Shown: positions 1-11,315 of the stretch, in pieces
Numbering within the stretch: position 1 is the stretch's first letter
How the letters are laid out: each line of letters begins with the position of its first letter
Notes under the pieces: generated by a model
The model's input: only the letters and a program-made list of their open reading frames with translations
Databases searched by the model: none
What the model was told of the DNA's origin: nothing
Made by a program: the position numbers and the translations under genes
NCBI RefSeq assembly: GCF_022458985.1
Contig: NC_061782.1
Coordinates: 13,843,672 to 13,907,671, forward strand
DNA length: 64,000 nt
Source: Mugil cephalus
Lineage: Eukaryota; Chordata; Actinopteri; Mugiliformes; Mugilidae
Direction: 5' to 3'

Positions 1-2954
1 CTCAAATGGAGCCAGCTTAATGTAAAGTGAGAGTGATTTGTCCCCGGGGATGCTCCTGTCAGATCTGAAGCCCTCTTCCTCCCCTCTCACAGACAGAAGT
101 GGAGGTCTTTCGGACTGATGGTTGCCATAGTGACCGCTCTGTCTGCTAACCTTTGACCTGCCAAGGCTGTCTGGCGGAGCATGCTCAGGGTCATAATGAG
201 GATTACTGGAGATAACCAGCAGACATGCACCACTGCGGGTTTAAGACTTTGAACTCGGTAACCTGAATCCAGGTAATTAGGTTAAACTGTGCAGGTTCTT
301 CTTTTCCTACTGGGTCAGCTGTAAGGTAGAACCATCTACAAAGGATGAAGACCTTAAAGGCACCACAAAATATCTGCATTTTCACTGTAAATCAACTCTT
401 TTAGTGCGGTAAATTTACCAGATTAAGTCGCTAATAAAATCCTCTAAACGTATGTGCGCCTATTGTGTTGTAAATAATAGAAGTAGTCGTCTGTAATGAT
501 AGCCTAAATCAATTATTTACACAGTTTAAAATAGTCCAGACATAGTTGTGTTGTGGCACTGTGTTATGTTGTGCTGTTGTGCTGTTACCGTGTTGTACAA
601 GCAGTTAGTGTGAAATGAACTGAGGGATTTTATGGTACACATGCAAACATATCAACACAATATCACAAACTAAGCTGAAACAAAAGCACACAGCACGTGT
701 TTGAGTCCTCTTGAAGGTGTTCCACCGCTCATCCAAGCAGGGCCGGGTATCACTGCTCGTTTCCTGATCGGTTCATTAAGAGATATTTCAGTTTTGAAAT
801 AATTGTGCTTTGTTATGAAAGAGGTTTTGTCATCATCCTGTTTGAATCGAAAAAGCTGCCACTCACCGGCTCTCCGGCCACGATGGTGCTCTCCGAATTG
901 CACCTTCTGTCACGTTTTGGATCTCTCTCAATATGTGGATTAATCTCGTCGGACTAATCCCCTCCGGACTAGCGATGTGAAACCAGTCTCACAAGACTGC
1001 AGCAAGGTTTCTAACAACATGACTTGTAGGAAGCCTGCATCTGTGGGTGACCACCTCATGACCTGGGTCTGTTAGCGACCCAGCACTTACCTGCAACTGG
1101 AGGATGTTGTTGAGGTTAAGCTGCTTGGTGTCGGACAACATTTGTCTTCACGTAACCTGTCTGATTAAGAATCCAGTGCACACTAGTTGTGTATATAACA
1201 TTGAACCAAACACTTGTGCTTACAGTTTCACTGCACCGTATGTCAACAAAAAACAAAACAAAACAAAAAAAACATGGCTGACCTCAAAAAGCCGGTTTCT
1301 CTGTTTGCTGTGATTATGTAGTTGTCAGCAGTGTTGCACGCATGCAGAAAATGAGCAGGGGCTGAAAAACAACACATGATGGTAATAATGATAATGTTGA
1401 CAGCGTTTTGACAGTAATTCACACGCAGAATATGTTTTATCATGTGTTCGTGTGATTTATTTGCCGTAGTGGGTGACAAGTGCTGCTCTGTAGATGGATG
1501 GATAGATGGATGTTAGTTAGCTGCCTGGACTGTACCGACCGTTACGTCATATGTAGCTTTCATGTAAGTACAGATCACACCTTTGGCTGAACATCTTATT
1601 ACAAAGCCAACTCTTAAGATTGTGTAATTGTAAGTGCAGATTGATTAGAAAATGGTCAGCAGTAAAAATAATATTTCTCTAAGCTGTTGCAAGTGTCACT
1701 CTGCGTTATCTCCCTTCACCAAAACTAGCTCAGGTTCCTCCTCCACGTCTGCATGTGGGCACTCTGGCAGCGAGCTGAAGGGCAGATGCACGTCCACACC
1801 CGTTGTTTTTTCACCTTCATTACGTAAACGTGTGGGACAGACGGGGGCCGAGGTAGCAGCTAACATTTGTGAAATGTCAGAAACGCTGCCAGTTTTTAAC
1901 GGGGCCGACTCGCTCTGACCGAACCGGGGTGAGCTGCGCTTCGGCCAGCTCTCTCTTCTCTGACTTCTCCTCTTCTTCAGCGCAGCGTTTTTTATTACAC
2001 GTGCTTGCCTGTGAATCGGGCTGCCCTGTATTTTCTGCTTGATCCAAGCCAATTAAATTTAAAACAACCCTGTGAGGTAGTTATCTGTAATAGCTGCAGG
2101 CTTGGCTCAGAGAACGGCCCTGTGGACGAGGGGAAATGTCTGTTTTATCAAATTTGTGGCTCAGTCGTTTGGCCTAAGTCCACTATGCATCAGGGCAGAT
2201 GTATGGCCTGGACCGTGCCAGGTCGACGACTCGTATATAACCAGACTGTGGTTTAATGAAGGGAAACTCCACTCACATGCTGTCTAGTGCCTTTAATGCG
2301 GATTCAGCTGCCAGTCATTTGCAATGCAAAGAGTTGCGATAGTTTGCATGTGTTTTTCTCCAATATTTGTAATTTCGCAAGATATCTGGAGGGTTAAACT
2401 CTGGCGTTTCCTCGCTCCTGAGCCTTCTCGGGATAGGTTCCTTGCATCTGTGAGTTTGTGGTGTGTCTCGACTGTTGTGAGGCTCTAAGACCCCGGATAA
2501 GCTTTGATGTCGTGCCACTTGGTTTCTCTGGGTGAAAAGAAATCCTGACTTTGCCCCCTTGAAAGAAATGCCACTCAAATCCTGCCAAGGGCACACAATG
2601 GCCTCCTTCTCGAGGAACCAGAACTCATTCATGCATCAACCTAACCTGCCCGATTTAGAATATAGCCTCTCCACCTGAAGAGTATGGAATCTGCTTGGTC
2701 CGTCCCGTCGTTATTTCCGTTGGTGCTGTCCGCTAGCGTGCAGTGTTTGCAGTGAATTCATGGGCTTGTTTATTCTTTTGTCCAGTCTCTCTTTCAAGTA
2801 TCAGCCTGTGTGCTAACGTGTGCATTTGTGTGTGTGGGCATGTGTCATATGGCCAATGCGCCTACTCAGCATGTTGCACTAGCGCAAACTTGAGTAAACC
2901 CTTTTCCTGTCTCATTGTGAGAGGATCTGATGTCCCCCTGCTGCTGCACATGCA

Positions 2955-2956
<2 letters not shown>

Positions 2957-3030
<74 letters not shown>
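2957..3030 (+). repeat. (GT)n microsatellite, 74 bp
   Basis: An uninterrupted GT dinucleotide run of about 37 units. The open frames across it on both strands, which would encode Cys-Val or His-Thr repeats, are artefacts of the repeat. A short (AT)n run lies 160 bp further on. Confidence 0.97.
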
Positions 3031-3032
<2 letters not shown>

Positions 3033-3187
3033 TTGGGTCACTGTCTTTTCGCACGTATGTCTGTGTTGACAAAAACTGAAAGACCCACTCACCTTCTTTT
3101 GCAACTCTTTCCAAGGTGAAACACTGACAGGAACCAACACTGCACATCTGATAAATAAATTGTGTGTTTGTGTAGATATTTGTTGTG

Positions 3188-3209
3188 TATATATATATAT
3201 ATATATATC
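3188..3209 (+). repeat. (AT)n microsatellite
   Basis: About 11 AT units following the large GT repeat. Confidence 0.9.
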
Positions 3210-3590
3210 TTCTGACTTCTTTTTGCAAGTGGTTATTTTTGCACAGATGAATACACGAAAACTTCAAAATTAAAGAGGACTTTTTGTTGTTGCATTCTCT
3301 CCTGCATGTGCTGCAGAGGTGCTGCAGTGACCTGTTGTTGTCCTACACTGACCAGTTATTGTCGGCCCTCAAATTGAGTCCATGCGGGTTCAGGGTGTGG
3401 TGTTGAACGTTGCACATTTCCTTCCGCGAGCGGGATTGTAGTACGTTACATAACGCAGTCTGCGAGTGAAGCACAACTTTGAATGAGAATCCTTGATGCC
3501 CCTAAAATAGCCTCACCCATGGGTTATAAACTGTCCGTGCAGGAAGCGTGAAAGCTGCAAACATGCATTTTTTATTTACATGTGCGTGAT

Positions 3591-3616
3591 TGTGTGTGTG
3601 TGTGTGTGTGTGTGTG
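3591..3616 (+). repeat. (GT)n microsatellite
   Basis: About 13 GT units. This is the second GT tract in 700 bp. Confidence 0.9.
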
Positions 3617-5849
3617 CGTTTGTCGAGGAAACAGCAGAGAGCGCAGAGAGTCACAGTGTAGGCATTTAGTCACAGTGCAGATGTTCTTTTGGAAAAGGGA
3701 GGAATGAGATATGTGAGCAGCCTCTGGGGTCTTCTCAATGTGAGCCATGCTGCAGCCTCCTCTCAGGTAACACACACTCGATAGTTTCAAGGTTCTGCGA
3801 AAGGAAAATTGGCCTTCGCACAAATTACACAAAGAATCCGAACACTTATGTGGGTGTTTCCATAACGATTACTGCTGCTGATCCTTTTGTGTCCTAATGT
3901 TTGTTGTGTGTTGGTCTTTTGGGGTTTGACCTGCGCAAAGTGGTGTTTGGGTGTGTGTGATTGTGTGAGAGGATGTGAATGCGTGGACTGGATGTGCCGC
4001 TCTATTCTCCCATGGATGTTACCACTTTCTTCAACACTCACACACACACGCACGCGCGCGCACGCATCTCGGCCAGGATATCACAACTTCCCTTTTCCTC
4101 ATCTGACACCGTGAAGGTGATAAGTAGAAAGTTACAACTTCGGTGAGAAAGGAAAGAGGAGGACAAACGCTCCCAAACTGCCACCACTCGTAAAGAAATC
4201 TGCAGCTTTTCCATGCAAATGAGAGCACGAGTTTACATTAGCGTCCGCAGTAATGGCAGTAATGACAACTGTTGGCAGCCATCGGGTTCTGGCAGAGCTC
4301 CACGGCTGGGCCGATCTCCAGTGGGTCAGCCTCCACATGTGTTAGAGGCAGTTTACGACCGTGGTGCAGAATGGCTTTCTTTACCTCGCTCGCTGTGCTC
4401 GTGTACTCTAGCTTAGGGTGATTAATGTCCAGACTACTTGTTCCTAACAAGAGTGGGGCAGCTCGTTAAAGGGAAAAAACCATATGGGACACTTAAAGAG
4501 CTGAAAATGAAGGGTGCGGTGTGTTATTGTTAGTAGTTGTAGAGCACTCTTGGACAACGGAGCGGAGCGGCTGCTGCGGCGGGAGGACGGGGATTAATCT
4601 AAAGGCTGAAGGGTCTGAAGATACAGATGTCTTACACTGGGCACGTTTTAACAAATCATGCCGTGATGAAAACGGATTATAAACGTGACGAATCACGTAG
4701 TTCCAAATGTTGTTATTGGGCTATTACAACCTTTGTAACTGCAGAACAGCTTCGTGCCTGTTGATAGTTACAGCGCGCGGTAGCAGCTGGTAGGTGTGCA
4801 TCCCACACACTAGACGGCCCGTATTATTGTTTAGCTCGGTGTAACCTGTTTAACAGAGTGGTTTGTAGTTGCAGTCTGAATGTCAAACCTGTCAGACTAC
4901 CTGCCAATTCATGAAGGAGCTCAGCCGTTAGTGTCACAATGACCAACGCCAAGAAGCCATTAACGTTTACTATATGGATTTTGCTTTTATTTGTAATGGA
5001 GACATGAACATTTCTGATTTGTAATAACTCAGGTAAGAATATTTGATGATTTTATTCAACAGTGAGTGTTCAGATGTAGTGTTTCTTTTACAATAAAATG
5101 CTAGCACAAAAAACATAGGCTAGGAAGTTATTGATTCACTGGAAAAGAATGAAAGCGGTGTGAGGTTTCTAGATGTCCACGCTGGTAGTGTTTTTTTTGT
5201 TTGTTTTTGTTTTAGCTACACACATTAATCCGTACTTGGAATATATATCTGAGAATATGCTGTTGTAATGACTGACAGTCGGAAAACCACATCATTTTTA
5301 TATACAGTTGGACCTCGGTGCACTCGCATGAACTGTGTATATTTCAAGTGTTTAGTCTACAGCTGCACTTACTTCATAGTGCGTGTCAAGAAACTTGTGA
5401 TTATTATTGTAGGGGAGCAGAGACGACTTTTTATGCTAATCGCGTATTTATAGATGTAACACTAAATTATTAGCTCAGGATACGTTGCCTGAAAGGCCAG
5501 TTCTGACGGTTTCTCCAACATGAATCAAAGTAAGAGCAGTCGCTTTCAACATAAATAAATGCTTAAAGCCATCCACTGTCTGGCGTCGGTCCAACAGCTC
5601 TGAAAAAATGTTTGCTCTGAAACCACATGTGGATGAAGCCACGCCATGCAGGAGTTTGACTGTGATAAGTCCTAACTGACTAACTGACTGGTGAACTTTG
5701 TAGTGTGATAAAAAACAAAAAAAACAAACAGACTTTTCAGGGGGGAAAAAATGGCCACCGTAGTGTTTAAACTGTTGCAGACAAGACTGTTTGGAAATAC
5801 ATATATTCATAAACCACGTTATATATGAGGAATCAGCATAAACCGCATC

Positions 5850-6230
5850 ATGTGCTGCATCGGTCGATCGTTCAGGCCGACTCGGTGTAACATGTGGTTT
5901 AGATTTCGACGTGGCTCGCTGATAAATCTGTCAATATTGCTGGATCCTCCACCGTGACTGTACTGTACATGTGCAGTCGTGTCTCTCTGTTGTTGCCTCA
6001 TGTTTATCGCGATCTTGACACCGCCGCGCTACTGTTTCGTGTCTGCGTTGAGCTGCGCGATCGCCACTTCCACAATCAAAACACAGCAGCCGAGCCTGGC
6101 CGCTCGAGTGTTAACGACAGGCACCGACTCCGGCTGCCTTCGTGTTTCCGTGTCCCGGCGTGACCTCAGCCTCTTGGCCGCACGGCTGCCTTGAAAAGAG
6201 GACGAGTACTTAACTCTCTCATAACATTCC
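5850..6230. promoter_or_regulatory. CpG-rich patch, possible internal tet1 promoter or enhancer
   Basis: CpG dinucleotides are clearly denser here than in the surrounding AT-rich DNA, with clusters such as cgatcgttc, cgcgatc, gccgcgc and ctgcgcgatcgcc. A second CpG-rich patch lies at about 7850-8110. Mammalian Tet1 is known to use an alternative promoter giving a form without the CXXC domain, so an unmethylated island inside a tet1 intron could be a second start. No TATA box or initiator was assigned, so this is inference. Confidence 0.25.
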
Positions 6231-7849
6231 TCCGTCTTTGTTGCTATCTTTCTGTCTTCTTGTGTTCGTCTCCTCACTGAACCGGTTTTCCTCAGGGATT
6301 TGTTTGATTTATTCGGGGGCTGGAGGAATTAGAGGAAGAGGAAGAGACGCGCGCTTCTCTCTCCTGCAGTCTCACATTTCTAAATCATGTGCTGCCATGC
6401 ACATGTCCCCGTGTGTAACCAGTTTAAAGGGCATGATGCAGCTTGCTTCATGCTACGCCCGCAACACTTCATTATAATATGATAGATCACGTGCCTTTAA
6501 ACTCAGGGCGAGGGAGACGTGCACAGGGAAAGTCTCATGTGATGTTCGCTTCTGCTTCAGACTAAAAGTATGTTTCTCAGGATCTGATCATCTTTTATAA
6601 GCAGTTATAAGGTTTATGGCATGTTACTTGTATTGGCCATAAATTGTTAAAATGCTGAGCCAAAGTCCTGTTGTTTGCTCTAACAAAACCTAACTCAAAG
6701 ATAAGCTCAAAGAAGTACGATAAGCTTCAAATATTTAGCATTTTTTCCCTGATGTGGGGCAGTTTGCATAGATTTTAGGGTTTTTTTTTTTTGCCTCTCA
6801 GCTGATTAGACCAGAGCAATCATTGCAACAGCGGGGCGAAGAATTTTAGTGCTTCACGGGTTAATGTCTCAGTGGTGAGGGAGTTGTTTTCCTGTGATCC
6901 AGATCCAGCATCCATGCCACAGCTTTCCTCCAATCCCTGTGCGTAGGGCTGGAGTAAAAAGCCCACATAGGGGATCCTTTGTTTAGGAGAGTCTAGGCAT
7001 GGAAGATAATTTACAAGCCGCTAAGGTCCTCACGCCATTGGCTGATGAGGCTCTGTCTGCGTCTGCGAAAGGCATCCCATATGTGTGTGTGTCTATACGT
7101 CTGTGTGTGTGCGGCGAGCGTGTGTGTCTGCTGTAGCAGCACTTTGCTACGGCGGCTCACAGTCCCCCCAGTCATGACACCCGGGAGCTTGCCCTGTGCA
7201 CGGCTACTGTAGCCAGCGTTTTCTTGAGGCTGGAGGACGGCAAAGCAAGATGGCCACCAATACCTTTTAGGGATATGCTGCCTAAACTGGAGGGGCTTCT
7301 TCCGAGGACAGACAAGGTAAAGGAAGCTAGACTGTTAACCCCCGGTGTCTATTGTCTCGCTGCAGATGGGTCAGCTACACTGGAGCTTCATGTAGAGGTT
7401 GCGTCTCCGTCTCTGGAGTGGGCTGCTTTATTTGGAGGCTGGTGTTGTTATTGTTCCTGCTAAATGACTGAGGACCTGGACTTCTGCGTGTGTGTGTTTG
7501 TGTGTGTGTTTGTGTGCGCGCGTGTGAGTGTTTGACTTGTCCTTTCCAGGTGTGTTTAAAGGATGTGACAACAAACTCAGCAACAAAGAGGTCAGTTTCC
7601 ACGGTAACAGAGTCCCCTCTGCTTTTTCCCTGTTGCACGTCTTTTCTAGCCATTATACCGTATGAAGAGCCCCTTTGCTTCCCCTTTTCTTTTCTTCCCC
7701 TTTTCTAGACAGCCATATTTCTGCACCTGCTGTTTTCTGACGAGTGGAGCGCCTGTAAGCCCAACTTTAATATGGCAGGCTTTACTCACCGCAGTAATAA
7801 CAGTAATATTATCGCATACGCTGCAGAAAGAGTTGATTCTTTTTAAGTT

Positions 7850-8110
7850 TATTGCCTTCGACGTAAACCGTTTTCTTGTCCCCGTTTTCGTGCGGCGGGT
7901 CGACTTTGCTACATTGAGCTCGGCGCAGACAGGAAACGCTCACTCAATGAATGAAGGAAATTCTCACGTGTTCAGAGAAACACACATAAACCGCTACTTA
8001 CACTCTGAGCCAGGAAGGAAGCACGCTTTTTCAGTGTGTTGTCGTCTGAGCGTTTGCGAGGTGGCGGTCCTAACGTGCGATTAGCGACAAAAACGAACAG
8101 GACGAGTGCC
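7850..8110. promoter_or_regulatory. Second CpG-rich patch upstream of the tet1 coding exons
   Basis: There are roughly two dozen CpG dinucleotides in about 260 bp, including tgcggcgggtcgac and gcgattagcgac. The flanks are much poorer in CpG. No exon could be tied to it. It could be a regulatory island or simply a GC-rich intron segment. Confidence 0.22.
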
Positions 8111-10838
8111 GCCTGTTAAGTCTCTGTTATTGTTGTATTAGCTGAATCGGTGTGTGTGTATGTACATGTCTTGTTTGTGTTGTGTTGTTGTGTTGTGTAA
8201 CGAATGATTACACACTACCCACAAACCTCCTTGGAGACCCATGTCTCTCTCGAGTGAGGAACGGTTGTTAGGGTTCAAGAAGTGCTCATACTTGTGTTGC
8301 TAGGGCAGGTCTCTGGACGTGTGTTTGTGTGTGAAGCACTCACCCTTATCTGCTCCAACACACAGTTTGTTGACTCTAAAAGCCTCGCCGTGCACAGCAG
8401 TTAGACGGTGTTTATCTAAGACAATAGAAAGAGACTGTTTGCCGTAAGAACAGTATGTGCACGTCTGAAGAGTGACTTCAGATGTCTCGAAGCAGACGCA
8501 ACAAGCTCAACACAAAGGCACAGACCCAGAGTCTCTCCAGAGACCCAGTGGCTAAATGAGAACACATGACTCCACATTTACATCCTGTGTCAGGCTTTTT
8601 GTTGTCGTGAGACTGACTGTAACATGACTGAAAATATGGGCAGCGCTTTGATGTCAGCTGCAGATCATAAACTCATGGATGCACACACGCATTAAAACAC
8701 ACGTGTGTCTGATGCAGCGCTGGAGGACGGCCAGCGCTGCTTTGTCATTGACAGCGGTTCATCGTGACATCCCCCCTTTCTCTCTGCCTGCGCCCCGTCT
8801 TTTTCGCTCTTCTTCTAATTTGAATATTGCAGCGGCCCCGTTTATGCGTGACGCGTGCGCTGACATCACCGACGCAGCCTCAGCTTGCGCTACACCTGGT
8901 TGTTGCATTAGCTTCTAGTAGTGAAGCAGAGTCTCTACAGCTGTGGACAGGGCGACGGACTAGAGAGGAAGTGGATTGGAGAGGGATCAGGAATGCCACA
9001 TCAATGACTTTGTGATCAGTCAGCTGCAAGATATTGTCTGATCTCGGCACGTTATTAATCACGAACAGCTCCAACACTGCTACTCCTCCTTGAATTGTCA
9101 AACCACAATTCAACTTCTCCTAAAAGGAAATACATCTGGTTCGGCACAGTGAGTCCAGCAGAATCAAAGAGCTGCAATATTCTATCAAGAAAAGCATATT
9201 TGATGTATTTTTAGAAAGCCAGCTGGAGAAAAAAAAGAAAGCATTCCTAAAGAGATGATAATGATATAGACGTCATTCATTGACTTCGGTCACACATGTG
9301 CTCCTAGCGTGCGTGCTTCCTCACGCTTTCATGAAGACGGCAATTTCACACAGCAGCTGCGTGGGTGTCAGAAACACGGTCGAGGTTGAGAAACAGTCGG
9401 TTTACCAGACTGATAGATTTCACAAATATTACACAGTAAATGAAACCCCTGGACTAAATTGAATAACCACAGAACGGAAACGATAAGTCGAGTAATAAGG
9501 TGCCTTGGTATGAAATGTGTCTTGACAGCCTTGATGACTCAATAAACCGATCGCCATGATTAATATCTGACCTCCAGAAAGAATTTGACAGAAGCAGATC
9601 TCCATTAAACACCTGACACAGTGGGCTGCACAGCATTAATCCTCTCAGTCCTCAGCGCTGCATTTGACGCCTTTTGTTTTTCAGCTGTAATTTATTGCTT
9701 TTAGCTCTGGAAAGGCTGTCTCTTATTCCGTTATTTTTTTCAGCACGTTCTACCCTACGAATGCTGCCTTTACTTAACAGTCGTCACATGTGGGATGTCA
9801 CAAAGCTGTTTTTCACTGTACAGGCATTTTAGCAGAACATTTTAAACCCCAGCTCCAGCTTGACTTTTTTATTTTTTTGCAGTGTTGTGAAAAGTGGAAA
9901 AATAAGTGTGTTTCTATATATTTTATGTACTTAAATGCTGTAAAAAAATAAACCTGGTTTGTGTCCAGCGAGGAAAAATGATTTACCAGAGCACATGCAA
10001 GTGATAAACACAAGTTTTTTTGTTTGGTCTGTGGATTCAGTGGAGTCTGGTTTGTATTGAAGAGCTGTAGCTGCTTACTCTTAATCTGTCAGTTTGGAGT
10101 ACACATCCCCAGCTGTAAAACACTTTCAAACAGTGGCTGTCATGGACTTTAATGGCTGTTTGCGCCAGGTAAACAGCGATAAAGAAGCAATCGCCAGCTC
10201 CCCCTCCGGTGACACCAGTTCATTAGGGGGAAAATGGGATACGTCTCACACATGTAAACATGAAGTACACACAACTCACAATAACGAGTTCACATCCTGC
10301 CAACAAGTTTAAGATGGTTTTCTCAGCTGATTCTTGGCACGTGATCCGGTATATGTTTATTTTTTTGTCACGCTGCAAGATTTTTAATCTGAAAGCTTTA
10401 GTTGTGAATGTGATGAGGACGAGCTGATTTCTTCAAATGGTGAAAACTAAATAAGCCTTGCACACATTCAGCTGCACTAATGCTGTATATAAGCTAGACA
10501 TTTAGAGTTTTAGCAGGAAAGTGTTGCCCATTTAGGTTATTAAGATAGTAAGACAGCTACATTATTATTGCACACTGTAGTAGCAAAACTACTGTCCTCA
10601 AAGCCTTGATGAACTTCCTCTGATGCTGTAAGTTACCCTGTAAGTCAGTCTGTGTAAGTGTGTTTTGAGCAAGGCTTTTAGAAACAATCAATACATCAGT
10701 ATTGTAGACCTTTGGATGATCCTAGTTATCAGAATTTGTCTGAGCTGAGGGGTCATTGGTGCTTTGTGCAAGTAAAGCCTAGCATGGGTTAATCAATCAC
10801 TTGACGATACAGATGGTTTAAGGTGGCAGGGCAGCTGT

Positions 10839-10862
10839 GTGTGTGTGTGTGTGTGTGTGTGT
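10839..10862 (+). repeat. (GT)n microsatellite
   Basis: About 12 GT units roughly 450 bp upstream of the tet1 large exon. Confidence 0.85.
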
Positions 10863-11315
10863 AAACGCATGCATGGCTAGAACCATACCTTAAAACCCAG
10901 CGCAAACAGAGCATGTACACGCACGTTTCACACATGCCCCCAGTGACCCACCGGTAGTGACGCAGTCGTGAACCGAGCGTGACTCCAAATGTTTACTTGT
11001 TGGCCCTCGACTACCTGTGGGTCTTGGCTTTCAGCTCTCCACATCCTGGGCAGGAATGCAGTCCTGATTGAAGCCTCAGCTGTGAACGACCGCTTCTTTT
11101 TCTGTTTAGAGATCACATTTGGCAAGATTTATAGAATGCAGATTCCTCCCATGCCATAATATTTTCCACAGGCTTGGTAGCGACTGCAGCAGATGCTCGT
11201 GCCATGCTGGGAAACAATCTGTTATGCTGCGTGGCGTGACTGTTTAGAAGAAGCTGAATCACTGTTCTCTGCCAGAGCTTGTTGAGTCAACTCTCCCTTA
11301 TTGTCTGTCTCTCAG

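Larger units (their letters stand above)
1..11315. other. Non-coding stretch upstream of the tet1 large exon, probably tet1 intron
   Basis: No exon is recognised here on either strand. All open frames are short and look random, and none contains the CXXC zinc-finger signature (CGxCxxC repeats) that the N-terminal half of TET1 should carry. The first coding exon seen starts at an acceptor (11309-11315), so earlier tet1 exons must exist. Either this stretch is a long intron with those exons further left, or it hides a small exon I cannot identify. It contains dinucleotide repeats and two CpG-rich patches, listed separately. Confidence 0.6.

Noticed and set aside
59..160. Possible small exon after ctctcacag near the window start
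   Set aside because: The frame after the acceptor-like site (TEVEVFRTDG...) stops after 18 residues and matches no part of TET1 that I can recall.
2743..3267. Open frames with long Cys-Val or Thr-His runs on both strands
   Set aside because: They are translations of the (GT)n microsatellite and carry no conserved sequence.
11301..11315. Possible start of tet1 at 11301
   Set aside because: The codon is TTG and the bases form a typical acceptor (tctgtctctcag). The sequence is therefore intron, and the exon starts at 11316.
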